DNA from: Brevibacillus parabrevis
Lineage (GTDB): Bacteria; Bacillota; Bacilli; Brevibacillales; Brevibacillaceae
Length of the DNA stretch: 64,000 nt
Direction of reading: 5' to 3'
Assembly (NCBI RefSeq): GCF_003710905.1
Contig: NZ_RHHV01000009.1
Coordinates: 222,735 to 286,734, forward strand
Below, piece by piece: positions 28,852-38,849 of the stretch; the first letter of the stretch is position 1, and each line of letters begins with the position of its first letter. The position numbers and the translations under genes were made by a program. The notes beneath the pieces were generated by a model that ran no database searches, was not told where the DNA came from, and saw only the letters and a list, made by a program, of their open reading frames with translations.

Positions 28852-30549
28852 CTACAGGGTCATAGGCGAGGAAGCCAGATCCTCCGCCGGAAGCTGGAGC
28901 GTAAAGCCGGGCGCTTCTTCCTCCTGTACAGCGACTTGCGGAACAGCCAGTTCAATGACTTGCGACACCGTTGAGACAGGAATGACCTCAATGCCTTTCA
29001 TGTCGGCAAAAATGCTCTGCCAATTTTCCTCGGGGATCAACACGCGTGTGGCTCCCGCTTGTTTGGCTGCCTCTACTTTGGCGACGACTCCGCCGACAGG
29101 CTTCACTTTGCCGTGAATGCTTACCTCTCCAGTCATGGCGAGCAAATTGTCGACCGGCACTTCCGTGATCGCGGAGTAAATGGCGGTCGCGATGGTAATT
29201 CCCGCTGATGGCCCGTCGACCGGAACACCGCCCGGAAAATTGATGTGCAGATCGTAATCGTACGGGCGAACACCCATGCGGCTGAGGACGGTCAGGACGT
29301 TTTCAATCGAACCTTTTGCCATCGACTTCCTGCGGATGGTGCGACTGCGGCTGCCCATCTCCTCTTCCTCTGCCATCCCTGTCATGGCCATCCGGCCTTG
29401 TCCGGGCACAGCAGCAGGCGTAGCGGTCACTTCCAGCTCCATGACGCTGCCCATGTTCGGCCCGTAAACGGCAAGCCCGTTCACCAGACCGACTTGTGGC
29501 GTATCATGCACCTGTTTTTCAGGGCGCGGCGACTTCTGGCTGCTGTGCACGACCCACTCCACATCTTGCGCGATGATGTTTTTGCGTTCCTCGGTCAAGG
29601 CAATTCCGGCGGCGATTTGCAATGTATTGATCGCTTCGCGGCCGTTGGTGGCATACCGCTCGATGACGGACACCGCGTCCTCATCAATGTTCATATGCAT
29701 TTTCGGAACGGCTGTGCGCACGATGCTGCCGATTTCCGCCCCTTTCAACGGGCGAAAGAAAATTTCCAGGCAGCGGGAGCGCAAAGCCGCTGGCAATTCA
29801 TCCGGCAGCCGCGTCGTTGCCCCGACCAAGCGGAAATCCGCTGGCAGTCCATACTTGAATACATCATGAATATGCGAAGGAATCTGGTTGTTTTCCTCGC
29901 TGTAATAAGCGCTTTCCAGCATGACTTTGCGGTCTTCGAGCACTTTTAACAGTTTGTTCATCTGTACAGGATGCAACTCCCCGATCTCGTCAAGGAACAG
30001 CATCCCGCCATGTGCTTTCGTGACAGCACCCGGCTTCGGTTGCGGGATACCCGCCTGCCCGAGCGAACCTGCCCCCTGGTAAATCGGATCGTGAACAGAG
30101 CCGATGAGCGGGTCGGCGATGCCGCGCTCGTCAAACCGGGCGATCGTGGCGTCAATCTCGATAAACTTGGCGTCTGCATTAAAAGGCGACAGTTGGTTTT
30201 TCTTCGCTTCTTCCAGCACGACCCGGGCAGCAGCCGTTTTGCCCACTCCCGGCGGACCGTAAATGATGACGTGCTGCGGATTCGGCCCGCACAGCGCGGC
30301 TCGTAAAGCGCGCAGTCCGTCTTCTTGGCCGACGATTTCTTCCAAAGTAGCCGGACGTGTTTTTTCCGACAAAGGCTCCGTCAATGCAATCATTCTCATT
30401 TTGCGAATCGAGTCCAGATCTTTTCGCGATTCTTTTTCCGTGGAAGTTTTCGTGTTTCTCTGCGCTCGCAGCAAATTCCAGAAGTAGGTGCCGATGACAA
30501 TCCCAACGACCACTTCAATGACAGCAATGACCAGTGTGGTATAGTCCAT
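28852..30549 (-). CDS. lonB: ATP-dependent protease LonB (sporulation type)
   Basis: A 565-residue Lon-like protease with an N-terminal membrane helix (TTLVIAVIEVVVGIVIGTYF) and no LonA-type substrate domain. The AAA+ Walker A is [19 protein letters not shown] and Walker B is GGMLFLDEIGEL. The protease domain has serine in [15 protein letters not shown] and lysine in VGGVVAKVEAAKQAG. In B. subtilis LonB is a forespore protein under sigma-F. The start is the ATG beginning MDYTT, behind GGGAGGGACTGCAT. It lies between clpX and lonA as in related genomes. Confidence 0.93.
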   Translation of the reverse strand: MDYTTLVIAVIEVVVGIVIGTYFWNLLRAQRNTKTSTEKESRKDLDSIRKMRMIALTEPLSEKTRPATLEEIVGQEDGLRALRAALCGPNPQHVIIYGPPGVGKTAAARVVLEEAKKNQLSPFNADAKFIEIDATIARFDERGIADPLIGSVHDPIYQGAGSLGQAGIPQPKPGAVTKAHGGMLFLDEIGELHPVQMNKLLKVLEDRKVMLESAYYSEENNQIPSHIHDVFKYGLPADFRLVGATTRLPDELPAALRSRCLEIFFRPLKGAEIGSIVRTAVPKMHMNIDEDAVSVIERYATNGREAINTLQIAAGIALTEERKNIIAQDVEWVVHSSQKSPRPEKQVHDTPQVGLVNGLAVYGPNMGSVMELEVTATPAAVPGQGRMAMTGMAEEEEMGSRSRTIRRKSMAKGSIENVLTVLSRMGVRPYDYDLHINFPGGVPVDGPSAGITIATAIYSAITEVPVDNLLAMTGEVSIHGKVKPVGGVVAKVEAAKQAGATRVLIPEENWQSIFADMKGIEVIPVSTVSQVIELAVPQVAVQEEEAPGFTLQLPAEDLASSPMTL

Positions 30550-30680
30550 ATGCAGTCCCTCCCATGCGTCCATGCAGCTTATTTACGCATATGTAAAATC
30601 TCTTCAGCGATATCAAGTAGTATTGCCCCGCATCCGTATACGTAAACCATAAACCCGCAAAGCGCACAGGATGAATATGG

Positions 30681-30712
30681 AAAAAAACCACCCCGAAAAA
30701 CGGGATGGTTTT
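30681..30712 (-). terminator. Terminator after clpX
   Basis: The stem AACCAtCCCG / CGGGgTGGTT with a five-base loop is followed on the minus strand by TTTTTTTCC. It lies 14 bases after the clpX stop. Confidence 0.9.
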
Positions 30713-30725
30713 GCTTGAAGCGTCT

Positions 30726-31991
30726 TTATGCCGTTTCGCCGTGCAGCTCTTGACCTTCTTTGGTCATGAGACGCGGCTTCACTTTGTCGCGCACCGTTTC
30801 TTCTGTGATGACGCATTTGGTCACGTCTTCACGGGAAGGCAGCTCATACATCATATCGAGCATGATTTGCTCGATGATCGCACGCAGTCCGCGAGCCCCT
30901 GTATTGCGCTTGATTGCCTCTTTGGCAATTTGCAAGAGGGCGCCAGCGTCGAACTCCAGTTCAACACCGTCCAGGCTGAGCAGTTTTTGATACTGCTTCA
31001 CCAGGGAGTTTTTCGGTTCTGTCAGGATGCGCACCAATGTTTCCTCGTCCAAAGGCTCCAATGTCGCCAGAACTGGCAAACGGCCGACGAACTCCGGAAT
31101 CAGACCGAATTTCAGCAAGTCTTCCGGCAGGATGTACTTCAGGTACTCGCCTGCTTTCAGATCGCCTTTGACTCCATCGCCAAAATCAGCGCCGAAGCCA
31201 ATCACTTTTTTACCCAAACGGCGCTTGATGATTTGCTCTACGCCATCGAAAGCACCGCCACAGATGAACAGGATGTTCGACGTGTCGATCTGGATAAATT
31301 CTTGATGAGGATGCTTGCGTCCGCCTTGCGGTGGCACGCTGGCAACAGTTCCCTCCAAAATTTTCAGGAGAGCCTGCTGCACACCTTCACCGGAAACATC
31401 GCGTGTGATCGAAGGGTTTTCCGATTTGCGCGCAACTTTATCGATCTCATCGATGTAGATGATGCCTTTTTCGGCTTTTTCTACATCGTAGTCAGCAGCC
31501 TGGATCAGTTTGAGCAAAATGTTTTCCACGTCTTCGCCCACATAACCAGCCTCAGTCAGCGAGGTGGCATCTGCGATCGCAAACGGCACGTTCAAGATAC
31601 GCGCCAGCGTTTGGGCGAGCAACGTTTTCCCGCTACCTGTAGGTCCGATCAGCAAAATGTTGGATTTTTGCAGCTCCACATCTTCGATCTTCGCTCCGGA
31701 ATTAATCCGCTTGTAGTGGTTGTACACCGCTACCGACAAAGATTTCTTCGCCAGGTCCTGACCGATGACATAGTCGTCCAGGATTTTGCGGATTTCCACA
31801 GGCTTTGGAATTTCCTTCATGTCAATTTCTTCTTCCGTGCCCAGCTCTTCCTGCACAATTTCGTTGCACAGTTCGATACACTCGTCACAAATGTAAACGC
31901 CAGGACCGGCTACCAGCTTGCGCACCTGTTCCTGGGACTTGCCGCAGAAGGAGCACTTCAGTTGGCCTTTGTCGTCGTTAAACTTAAACAT
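30726..31991 (-). CDS. clpX: ClpX unfoldase, ATPase of the ClpXP protease
   Basis: A 421-residue AAA+ unfoldase that feeds substrates to ClpP. The N-terminal zinc-binding domain has paired cysteines ([10 protein letters not shown] ... [10 protein letters not shown]). Walker A is [16 protein letters not shown], and the ClpP-contacting loop lies in the IGFGAD region. The ATG giving MFKFNDDKG is chosen because it lies seven bases from GAGG and matches family starts; a GTG three codons earlier overlaps that site. The stop is followed by a terminator. It lies 20 bases after clpP. Confidence 0.96.
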   Translation of the reverse strand: MFKFNDDKGQLKCSFCGKSQEQVRKLVAGPGVYICDECIELCNEIVQEELGTEEEIDMKEIPKPVEIRKILDDYVIGQDLAKKSLSVAVYNHYKRINSGAKIEDVELQKSNILLIGPTGSGKTLLAQTLARILNVPFAIADATSLTEAGYVGEDVENILLKLIQAADYDVEKAEKGIIYIDEIDKVARKSENPSITRDVSGEGVQQALLKILEGTVASVPPQGGRKHPHQEFIQIDTSNILFICGGAFDGVEQIIKRRLGKKVIGFGADFGDGVKGDLKAGEYLKYILPEDLLKFGLIPEFVGRLPVLATLEPLDEETLVRILTEPKNSLVKQYQKLLSLDGVELEFDAGALLQIAKEAIKRNTGARGLRAIIEQIMLDMMYELPSREDVTKCVITEETVRDKVKPRLMTKEGQELHGETA

Positions 31992-32011
31992 GCGCTTCAC
32001 CTCACAACGGG

Positions 32012-32593
32012 TCAGTTTTTGCGTTCGATAATCGTGTCAATCAATCCGTAAGCCTTGGCTTCTTCTGCACTCATGAAGTTGTCGCGATCCGTATCAAGCT
32101 CAACACGTTCGTACGGCTGGCCTGTACGCTCAGACAAAATCTGGTTCAGCTGGCGCTTCGTTTTCAAAATCCATTCGGCATGAATGCGAATGTCTTCTGC
32201 CTGTCCGCGCACGCCGCCGAGCGGCTGATGGATCATCACTTCGCTGTTTGGCAAAGCAAAGCGCTTGCCTTTTGCGCCAGCAGCCAGGAGAAATGCTCCC
32301 ATGCTGGCAGCCATGCCCACGCAAATCGTGGACACATCCGGCTTGATGTACTGCATGGTGTCATAGATAGCCATACCTGCTGTAACAGAACCGCCTGGAG
32401 AGTTTATGTATAGCGAAATGTCTTTGTCCGGATCTTCTGCCTGCAAAAAGAGCAGTTGCGCGACCACCAGATTGGCTACCTCGTCGTCAATCTCGGTGCC
32501 GAGCAGAATAATCCGGTCTTTCAAGAGGCGCGAGTAAATATCGTAGGAACGCTCGCCTCTGCTGGTTTGCTCGATGACCATAGGGATCAGCAT
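32012..32593 (-). CDS. clpP: ClpP protease subunit
   Basis: A 193-residue caseinolytic serine protease that forms the tetradecameric chamber of ClpXP/ClpCP. The catalytic serine is in [15 protein letters not shown], the histidine in [11 protein letters not shown] and the aspartate in [13 protein letters not shown]-terminal [20 protein letters not shown] is typical. The start lies behind AAGGAGGAAAG. It lies between tig and clpX; in B. subtilis clpP is elsewhere, so linked clpP-clpX here resembles the more common bacterial arrangement. Confidence 0.96.
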   Translation of the reverse strand: MLIPMVIEQTSRGERSYDIYSRLLKDRIILLGTEIDDEVANLVVAQLLFLQAEDPDKDISLYINSPGGSVTAGMAIYDTMQYIKPDVSTICVGMAASMGAFLLAAGAKGKRFALPNSEVMIHQPLGGVRGQAEDIRIHAEWILKTKRQLNQILSERTGQPYERVELDTDRDNFMSAEEAKAYGLIDTIIERKN

Positions 32594-32668
32594 TATGTAT
32601 CTTTCCTCCTTTGCGGTAAAAGGGATGGCCCTTTAAGTGAGAAGGATTTTACCAAAAAGTCGATGGTG

Positions 32669-32699
32669 GAAAAACAAGGCACGAGTGCATCGTGCCTTG
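32669..32699 (-). terminator. Terminator after tig
   Basis: The perfect stem AAGGCACGA / TCGTGCCTT has a five-base loop. On the minus strand it is followed by GTTTTTCC. It separates tig from clpP. Confidence 0.85.
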
Positions 32700-32713
32700 T
32701 GGTTGGTACAGCC

Positions 32714-32737
32714 AGTGGTCAAGAGAGCCTGACCACT
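32714..32737. other. Second hairpin between tig and clpP
   Basis: The perfect arms AGTGGTCA / TGACCACT flank an eight-base loop, without a T run. It lies between the tig stop and the tig terminator. It could be a processing site or protein-binding site; function unknown. Confidence 0.4.
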
Positions 32738-32761
32738 AACCAATCATGCGTCTTCCTAAGC

Positions 32762-34054
32762 TTATGCGCTTACTTTGCTTTCTGCAACCAGGAAATCAAC
32801 CGTTTTGCGAATTTGAACGTCGCGGTACAGTGCCAAGAGGTTGTCTTGAGCAGTGAAGATTTTGCGCAGCTCGTCAGCAGGACGGCCGTATACGCCAGCC
32901 AGCTTGTTCAGCTCTTCTGTTACATCTTCTTCTGTCACTTCGATTTTTTCCGCTTTGCCGATTGCTTCCAAAGTCAAGGATGTGCGAACGCGGGAAGTAG
33001 CGTCTGCACGCAGTTGGTCGCGCAGTTGGCTTTCATCCATACCGGAGAACTGGTAGTACAGCTCCAGAGTCATTCCTTGGTATTGGAGGCGTTGGCCAAA
33101 CTCGTTCACCATTTGGTCCAGCTCATGCTCAACCATTACTGCTGGCAAATCGATTTCCGCGTTTTCCGCAGCTTTCAGAACCAGTTGTTCACGAACATAC
33201 TGTTCTTTTTCTTGCGCGGATTTTTCTTCGAGCTTTTTCTTGGTGTCAGCTTTCAGCTCTTCCAGTGTGTCGAACTCGCTTACGTCTTTTGCGAACTCGT
33301 CGTCCAGAACTGGCAGGTTTTTGCGCTTCAGGCTGTTCAATTTCACTTGGAATACCGCTTCTTTACCAGCGAGGTTAGGAGAGTGGTACTCTTCTGGGAA
33401 GGTAACCTTGATTTCTTTTTCTTCGCCGATTGCAAGACCTACGAGTTGCTCTTCGAAACCAGCGATGAAAGTGCCGGAACCCAGTTCCAGAGAGTAGTCT
33501 TCTGCTTTTCCGCCTTCGAATGCAACACCGTCTTGGAAGCCTTCGAAATCGATAACCGCGATGTCGCCTTCTTGTGCAGCGCCTTCTTCTACGGATACCA
33601 GCTCAGCGTGACGCTCTTGCATGCGCTTCAGTTCAGCATCCACGCTCTCGTCAGTCACTGCGAAGTCTTTTTCTTCGATAGCCAGACCTTTGTAGTCGCC
33701 GAGTTTCACTTCAGGCTTAACGGTTACCGTAGCTTTGAAGATCAGGTTTTTCCCTTTTTCCATTTGCTCAACGTCTACTTCTGGACGATCTACCGGCTCG
33801 ATGCCAGCTTCACGAACAGCCTGTCCGTAAGCGGTTGGAAGCAGAATATCGAGTGCGTCTTGGTACAGAGATTCTACACCAAAACGGGATTCGAACATTT
33901 TGCGAGGTACTTTTCCTTTGCGGAATCCTGGAACTTGAACCTTTTGCACAACTTTTTTAAACGCTTGATCCAATGCTGCGTCTACTTGCGAAGCATCTAC
34001 TTCAACCGTCAGGACTCCCTGGTTATTCTCTACCTTTTCCCAATTTGCTGCCAC
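32762..34054 (-). CDS. tig: Trigger factor, ribosome-associated chaperone
   Basis: A 430-residue peptidyl-prolyl isomerase and chaperone that binds nascent chains at the ribosome exit. The ribosome-binding signature lies at [19 protein letters not shown] (residues ~42-60). A central FKBP domain ([37 protein letters not shown]) follows, and then the helical C-terminal chaperone arms. The start is GTG after AGGAGGGGAAGTTTAC. It has a clear sigma-A promoter and a terminator, so it is monocistronic. Confidence 0.96.
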   Translation of the reverse strand: MAANWEKVENNQGVLTVEVDASQVDAALDQAFKKVVQKVQVPGFRKGKVPRKMFESRFGVESLYQDALDILLPTAYGQAVREAGIEPVDRPEVDVEQMEKGKNLIFKATVTVKPEVKLGDYKGLAIEEKDFAVTDESVDAELKRMQERHAELVSVEEGAAQEGDIAVIDFEGFQDGVAFEGGKAEDYSLELGSGTFIAGFEEQLVGLAIGEEKEIKVTFPEEYHSPNLAGKEAVFQVKLNSLKRKNLPVLDDEFAKDVSEFDTLEELKADTKKKLEEKSAQEKEQYVREQLVLKAAENAEIDLPAVMVEHELDQMVNEFGQRLQYQGMTLELYYQFSGMDESQLRDQLRADATSRVRTSLTLEAIGKAEKIEVTEEDVTEELNKLAGVYGRPADELRKIFTAQDNLLALYRDVQIRKTVDFLVAESKVSA

Positions 34055-34155
34055 GTAAACTTCCCCTCCTAAATCGAATCAACAGAACATCGCCAGCCGC
34101 GCCATGGTATCTTCGCAGGCTCGGATGATAATATTCTAGCCATTATAACCATTCT

Positions 34156-34183
34156 AGTATAGCATAAATCTTTTATTTTACAA
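34156..34183 (-). promoter_or_regulatory. Sigma-A promoter of tig
   Basis: On the minus strand TTGTAA, 16 bases, then TATACT preceded by TGC (extended -10). It lies about 100 bases upstream of the tig start codon. Confidence 0.7.
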
Positions 34184-34196
34184 GAAGCCACTCGCT

Positions 34197-34721
34197 TCAG
34201 CGCCGAATCGAATAGCTTCCTCCCAGCTCCCTTACCGGATTGCCCTGATAGTCGTAAAACGCAACTGCCACCTGGACCGTTTGCGGGGTGACTCCTGTCT
34301 CCTCGATGATCGCATAGGTCGGCACAGCGAAGCCGCGGGGCATCTGAAGGCTGCCAGGATTTACAAACAAAATATCCCGTTCCACGCCACAGGCCGGGAC
34401 GTGCGAATGACCGAAAACGACTACATTCGCACCGACTTCCTCTGCCCGGTAGTGCAGGCGAAGCAGCGAGCTTTTTACTCCGAACAGGTGTCCGTGGGTT
34501 TGCAGGATGTGGAGATCGCGCCATTTGGTCTGTTGCTCGGTCGGAACCTCTGATGTCGCATCGCAGTTTCCTCTCACCAAAGTCATCCCGGCGAACGGCT
34601 CACGCTTGTGATCGACACAAAAATCGCCGCAGTGCAAAATTTTGTCGACAGGGTGTCTCTTGACCACCTGAGCGACTTCTCTGACCAGGCCGTGGCTGTC
34701 ACTTACGACGAGGATTCCCAT
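34197..34721 (-). CDS. ysnB: YfcE/MJ0936-type metallophosphoesterase
   Basis: A 174-residue phosphoesterase with intact metal ligands: ILVVSDSHG, LHCGDF, LVRGNCD, ILQTHGHLFGVK and VFGHSHVPACG. It probably hydrolyses phosphodiesters or phosphate esters with manganese; the natural substrate is not known. The ATG beginning MGILVV is preferred over a GTG three codons earlier that abuts the GGGAGAG site. Synteny with rph-ysnA-ysnB of B. subtilis supports the symbol. Confidence 0.9.
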   Translation of the reverse strand: MGILVVSDSHGLVREVAQVVKRHPVDKILHCGDFCVDHKREPFAGMTLVRGNCDATSEVPTEQQTKWRDLHILQTHGHLFGVKSSLLRLHYRAEEVGANVVVFGHSHVPACGVERDILFVNPGSLQMPRGFAVPTYAIIEETGVTPQTVQVAVAFYDYQGNPVRELGGSYSIRR

Positions 34722-34767
34722 CGCACTCACTCTCCCGTGTTGTCTTTCTGTCAGGCTGTACGGCCCG

Positions 34768-35361
34768 TTATTTCAGCAGCTCCAAAAGCTTCTGCATCGC
34801 TTTCGCCCGGTGGCTGATCTGATTTTTTTCTTCCGGCAAAAGCTCTGCCATCTGTTTGTTCAGCTCAGGGATGTAGAAGACCGGATCGTAGCCAAAACCG
34901 TTTGCGCCTTTTGGCTCGCGCGCGATCATGCCTTCGCAGGCGCCTGTCGCGATGATCGGCTCTTCGCCCGGAATCACCAGCGCCAGCGTGCAGCGAAAAC
35001 GCGCCGTGCGCTGCTCCATCGGCACACTGTCAAGCTCGGTCAAAAGCTTGCGCCAGTTTTGTTCGTCAGTCGCTTCCTCTCCGGCGTATCTGGCGGAGTA
35101 GACGCCTGGACGGCCATCCAGCGCGTCTACTTCCAGTCCGGAATCGTCACCGAGAGCCGGCAGATTCAAGTATGTAGAAATTTCGATTGCCTTTTTCAGG
35201 GCATTGGCTTCAAACGTCTCTCCGTCCTCCACCACTTCCGGAACGCCTTCATACTCGGCCAGGCTGATTCCTTCCCAGCCGTACTCGGCAAACAGTCGGT
35301 TAAATTCTTTTACTTTCCCTTGGTTGCGCGTCGCAAGCACGACTTTTTTCAGATCAGACAT
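34768..35361 (-). CDS. rdgB: dITP/XTP pyrophosphatase (RdgB/HAM1 family)
   Basis: A 197-residue house-cleaning enzyme that hydrolyses non-canonical purine triphosphates (dITP, XTP) to monophosphates. Signatures are [17 protein letters not shown], the metal and substrate loop [20 protein letters not shown], and [19 protein letters not shown] with ISHRAKAM. It overlaps rph by eight bases and is the ysnA equivalent. Confidence 0.95.
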   Translation of the reverse strand: MSDLKKVVLATRNQGKVKEFNRLFAEYGWEGISLAEYEGVPEVVEDGETFEANALKKAIEISTYLNLPALGDDSGLEVDALDGRPGVYSARYAGEEATDEQNWRKLLTELDSVPMEQRTARFRCTLALVIPGEEPIIATGACEGMIAREPKGANGFGYDPVFYIPELNKQMAELLPEEKNQISHRAKAMQKLLELLK

Positions 35362-36115
35362 GACTTTCCTCCGCTACCGATTCTGCAAATGTCAGGGGAA
35401 CATCCGAGAGCGCCTGCTTCTGGTTTTGAATCAGATTGCCGATCCCGATTTTCGCCAAGGCGATCATCTCTTGCAGTTGCTCAGGAGAAAACGGTGCGTC
35501 CTCGCCTGTGCCTTGCAGCTCGACGAATTTGCCTTTGCCTGTCATGACAACGTTCATGTCAACCGTTGCAGTCGAGTCTTCCTTGTAGTTCAAATCGAGC
35601 ACGGTCTCCTCGCCGATCACGCCAACGGATGTCGCCGCCAGAAAATCGTTGAGCGGCAGTTGCTTCCATACGCCGTTCTCCACCAGCTTATGCATGGCAT
35701 CGACCATCGCCACGTACGCTCCCGTAATGGAAGCTGTGCGCGTCCCTCCGTCCGCCTGGATCACGTCGCAATCCAGCCAGATTGTACGTTCTCCCATCGC
35801 TTCGAGATGCACCACCGAACGAAGCGCACGGCCGATCAGCCGCTGGATTTCCATCGTCCGTCCTCCGACTTTTCCTTTGGAAGACTCACGCGCGTTGCGG
35901 GTCGCTGTCGCTCGGGGAAGCATGGAATACTCGGCTGTGATCCAGCCCTTCCCGCCGCCACGCATGAAAGGCGGTACCCGATCCTCCAGAGTCGCCGTAC
36001 AAATCACCTTCGTATCTCCGACTTCGATCAGGCATGATCCTTCTGCGTGTTTAATGTAATTGCGCGTAATCGTTACTGGGCGCAACTGGTCATGGGCACG
36101 GCCATCCACTCTCAT
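35354..36115 (-). CDS. rph: Ribonuclease PH
   Basis: A 253-residue phosphorolytic 3'-5' exoribonuclease that trims tRNA 3' ends. Motifs are [26 protein letters not shown] followed by [20 protein letters not shown], and the active-site region [20 protein letters not shown]. The start follows AGGAGGAACTTGGA. A good extended -10 promoter precedes it, so it heads its own unit with rdgB and ysnB. Confidence 0.96.
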   Translation of the reverse strand: MRVDGRAHDQLRPVTITRNYIKHAEGSCLIEVGDTKVICTATLEDRVPPFMRGGGKGWITAEYSMLPRATATRNARESSKGKVGGRTMEIQRLIGRALRSVVHLEAMGERTIWLDCDVIQADGGTRTASITGAYVAMVDAMHKLVENGVWKQLPLNDFLAATSVGVIGEETVLDLNYKEDSTATVDMNVVMTGKGKFVELQGTGEDAPFSPEQLQEMIALAKIGIGNLIQNQKQALSDVPLTFAESVAEESHV

Positions 36116-36153
36116 TCCAAGTTCCTCCTAAATCGCTTTGTTACACTCCGCTC

Positions 36154-36182
36154 ATTATACCAGAGGCACGAAACGATCTGCC
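36154..36182 (-). promoter_or_regulatory. Extended -10 promoter of rph
   Basis: The minus-strand sequence TGGTATAAT is an extended -10 about 40 bases before the rph start codon. The -35 (TGGCAG, 18 bases away) is weak, as expected for an extended -10 promoter. Confidence 0.6.
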
Positions 36183-36315
36183 ACTGCCCAAACCGCTCTG
36201 GGCTATTTGCCTCAATTGGCAATTTTCCAATGACTTGCGCGACGGGATGCTTTCTTCCCCCGCGAAGCAAGAAAAAGCGCTTGCGAAAAACAGATGCCTT
36301 AAATTAGAATGACAC

Positions 36316-36339
36316 CTAATTAGATATTTAATTAATTAG
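36316..36339. promoter_or_regulatory. Inverted repeat, probable operator of the MFS gene
   Basis: The arms CTAATTA and TAATTAG flank a ten-base AT-only-like spacer, directly upstream of the ribosome binding site of the MFS gene. It stands out as AT-rich in a GC-rich setting. MarR/TetR-type regulators bind similar dyads, but none is encoded next to it. Confidence 0.45.
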
Positions 36340-36352
36340 AGGATGGTGAAAA

Positions 36353-37624
36353 ATGAACTTTCTTTTCTTGTTGAAAAATCCGAACATGCGGCGGCTCGTA
36401 TCAGCCAATCTGCTCAGCGGAATCGGCGACTGGTTCAACAGCGTCGCGGTTCTCAGCCTGCTTTTGCAAATAACGGGCGAAGCGCTGGCAGTCGGAATTA
36501 CGCTTGCCCTGCGGACGTTGCCGCACTTGCTGTTCGGGCCGCTGGGCGGATACTTGGCGGATCGTTTTTCCCGCAAATCAGTGATGATCGTTTGCGATCT
36601 CGCTCGCGGACTCATCGCGCTCTGTTTTTTATTCGTCGCAAGTGATGCCGACGTATGGCTCGTGTATGCGGGCACTTTTTTGCTCGTCGCGTTTTCTTCG
36701 CTCTACAATCCGTCCCGCCTGGCTATTCTCCCCGACATCGTGGACAAAAGCGGGCTTGCTTCCGCCAACGCCCTCGATCAGAGCGTCTTCGGAGTTGTGA
36801 TGGCGATCGGCTCGCTTGTCGGCGGATTTTTCGTCGCGCTCTGGGGGAGCGAAGTGGCTTTTTGGTTCAATTCGCTGTCGTTTTTCGTCTCCGCTCTCCT
36901 TTTGCAGCGGTTGACTGTCGCTACTACGACCGACGGCACGACTGCACCCGCCAAGCAGCGACAAGTGGAATCACAGGCAACAGACAGCGCTTCCTACAAA
37001 AAAGCTTGGCAACAGATCAAAGCAACTCCGGTTGTGCTGGTGATTTTGTTGCTGACAGCGCTGTGGCCGATTGGCGGCGGCTTGATCAATGTGCTGATTT
37101 CCGTCTACGCCTATCAAGTATTCGCTGCGGGGCAATGGGGCATCGGGCTTTTGTACGGGGCAATCGGGGTAGGCTTCATCGCTGGCGGGATCGTAGCCCA
37201 GCAGTTCCAGCGGCATACGCGGGCGATCGCTTCGGTCAGCTTCGCTTTCGAAGGATTTTTCGTCCTGCTGACGAGCGTGTCGCCGTCGATTTTTGTCACA
37301 GCCGCATGCTACGCTTGCTCGACTGTAGCAGGCGGAATGGGGAATGCCAGCCTGAACACCTTGCTGATGAAGTACGTCAAACCTGATTATTTGGGCCGGG
37401 TCTTCGCTCTGGAAGCCACGCTCTCAAACGTCCTGCTCGGCCTGTCCATGCTCGCTGGCGGCTGGATTTTGACTTTTGCCGATCCGCGGATTGTCGGTTT
37501 TGCCGCTGGGGCGTTCGTCACCACTTGCTCGATTTGTCTCGGCCTTCTGATCTGGCGAGCAGCGCGAACAGCTGAGATGGCTGAAACGGCTGACGACCAG
37601 CCAGCGCCATCCCGCAGCATATAG
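36353..37624 (+). CDS. MFS transporter
   Basis: A 423-residue major facilitator, about 12 helices, of the MFS_3/BacE-like exporter type. The motif-A-like loop LGGYLADRFSRKSVMIVCD lies between helices 2 and 3. It probably exports drugs or peptides by proton antiport. The start follows AGAGGATGGTG. It is on the opposite strand to its neighbours and sits between rph and gerM, which are adjacent in B. subtilis; it was therefore probably inserted into this operon. Confidence 0.88.
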   Translation: MNFLFLLKNPNMRRLVSANLLSGIGDWFNSVAVLSLLLQITGEALAVGITLALRTLPHLLFGPLGGYLADRFSRKSVMIVCDLARGLIALCFLFVASDADVWLVYAGTFLLVAFSSLYNPSRLAILPDIVDKSGLASANALDQSVFGVVMAIGSLVGGFFVALWGSEVAFWFNSLSFFVSALLLQRLTVATTTDGTTAPAKQRQVESQATDSASYKKAWQQIKATPVVLVILLLTALWPIGGGLINVLISVYAYQVFAAGQWGIGLLYGAIGVGFIAGGIVAQQFQRHTRAIASVSFAFEGFFVLLTSVSPSIFVTAACYACSTVAGGMGNASLNTLLMKYVKPDYLGRVFALEATLSNVLLGLSMLAGGWILTFADPRIVGFAAGAFVTTCSICLGLLIWRAARTAEMAETADDQPAPSRSI

Positions 37625-37640
37625 CCGTGAACTGTCGTGC

Positions 37641-37677
37641 AAAAGAAAAAACCACGCTCGAAAACTGGCGGGCGTGG
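37641..37677 (-). terminator. Terminator after gerM
   Basis: The stem CCACGC / GCGTGG with a 14-base partly paired loop is followed on the minus strand by TTTTTTCTTTT. It lies between the convergent gerM and MFS genes. Confidence 0.8.
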
Positions 37678-37693
37678 CATTGCGCTGGTTGAT

Positions 37694-38746
37694 TTAAAAA
37701 GCGAGCGGGTTGAGCTGCAACGGCCGGGATACCGGCTTGGTGAAATCTCCGCTGGCAAGCGGTTTGCCCTCGACGAGAAGCTGCACCTGCTTGGCTCCGG
37801 TCGAATCGGTCAAGGAAAGCACAAGGGATTGCAGCGCCTCGGGACTGGCTTCCTTGCCATCGTCGTATTTGAGAATATCGCTGCTCAAATTGACGGTGAC
37901 CAAGTCTTTTTCCTGCTTCACGTCCAGTACGCGGGTCGTTCTGAGCAGCGAGCTGAATAGCTGCGAGCCTTGCTTCGGCCCCTTGATCAGCTCTTCCACT
38001 GTCGCCTTGGCGATGTCGGCTGTCTCTGGAACGAGTCGCGTGACCGGAACGTAATACGTACGGGTGTCATTCAGTTGCCCCTGAAAGTACACGGTGACCG
38101 CTGACGTGTTGCCCGGCACGGCTCCGTCTGCCAGCTCCAGATTCACCCCATGATTGCGGTCCAGCTGCGTAATCGGCGTACTTGCTGTCGGCATCTCGGT
38201 CAACGGTGTTCCGTTCACCCAGATTTGCACCGTTTTGACATTGGGAAATTCCGTCAGCGCCCGCGTCACAGCGTCGAGAATTTTTTTCTCGTCCTTTTCC
38301 TCATACGCTTTGAACTCTTTGGAAAAGTCCACCGTCGCCACGCCGTCTTTGATTACGAGTCCTTTCACTTCTGTCCCGGTTGGCAGCACAGCCGTGAACC
38401 CTCCTTGCAGCAAGCTTTCCACAGGACCGCCTTTGACCATGTAGTTCAAGACTTGCTTGGCAGGCCCCTCCGATTTGGGAATCGTCAAGGACACGGGCAC
38501 GACATAGCCGTTTGCATCGAGCAAATAAACGGTCTTCTCGTTTGTCTCTTGAACCGCCTGCTCTTTTCCTTGCACCGCGACATCCGGTGACACGGTGCCA
38601 TTTGGCTGATTGGCCGACACCTGTGACTGTGGCGGTGCGTCGATACTGCTCGTTTCCTGTTCCGGGCCAAAAAGACCGCAGCCCGACAAAAGCACGGCGC
38701 TTACCCCCAGGACAGCCGTCATTTTGCCTATGTGTCGCATCTTCAT
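37694..38746 (-). CDS. gerM: GerM spore germination lipoprotein
   Basis: A 350-residue lipoprotein with a short basic start, a hydrophobic core and a lipobox (VLLSGCG). Two GerMN domains follow (VPVSLTIPKSEGPAKQVLNY ... and VPVTRLVPETADIAKATVEE...). In B. subtilis GerM acts in sporulation and germination as a member of the mother cell-forespore channel machinery region. The ATG behind GGAGGCTGGGGAA gives the signal peptide directly; a second ATG two codons later is an alternative. It follows racE by 103 bases, matching the B. subtilis order. Confidence 0.9.
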   Translation of the reverse strand: MKMRHIGKMTAVLGVSAVLLSGCGLFGPEQETSSIDAPPQSQVSANQPNGTVSPDVAVQGKEQAVQETNEKTVYLLDANGYVVPVSLTIPKSEGPAKQVLNYMVKGGPVESLLQGGFTAVLPTGTEVKGLVIKDGVATVDFSKEFKAYEEKDEKKILDAVTRALTEFPNVKTVQIWVNGTPLTEMPTASTPITQLDRNHGVNLELADGAVPGNTSAVTVYFQGQLNDTRTYYVPVTRLVPETADIAKATVEELIKGPKQGSQLFSSLLRTTRVLDVKQEKDLVTVNLSSDILKYDDGKEASPEALQSLVLSLTDSTGAKQVQLLVEGKPLASGDFTKPVSRPLQLNPLAF

Positions 38747-38849
38747 TTCCCCAGCCTCCTCCAGACACTTTGTACTACCATGTATACGAGCAGGGCTTGG
38801 GTTTATGCGTTGAAAGTTTGTCTGGCAAAATGGACGGCCTTCCGCCGTT

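Noticed and set aside
32456..34072. Long plus-strand open frame opposite tig
   Set aside because: Antisense shadow rich in phenylalanine and cysteine; tig itself is complete with promoter and terminator.
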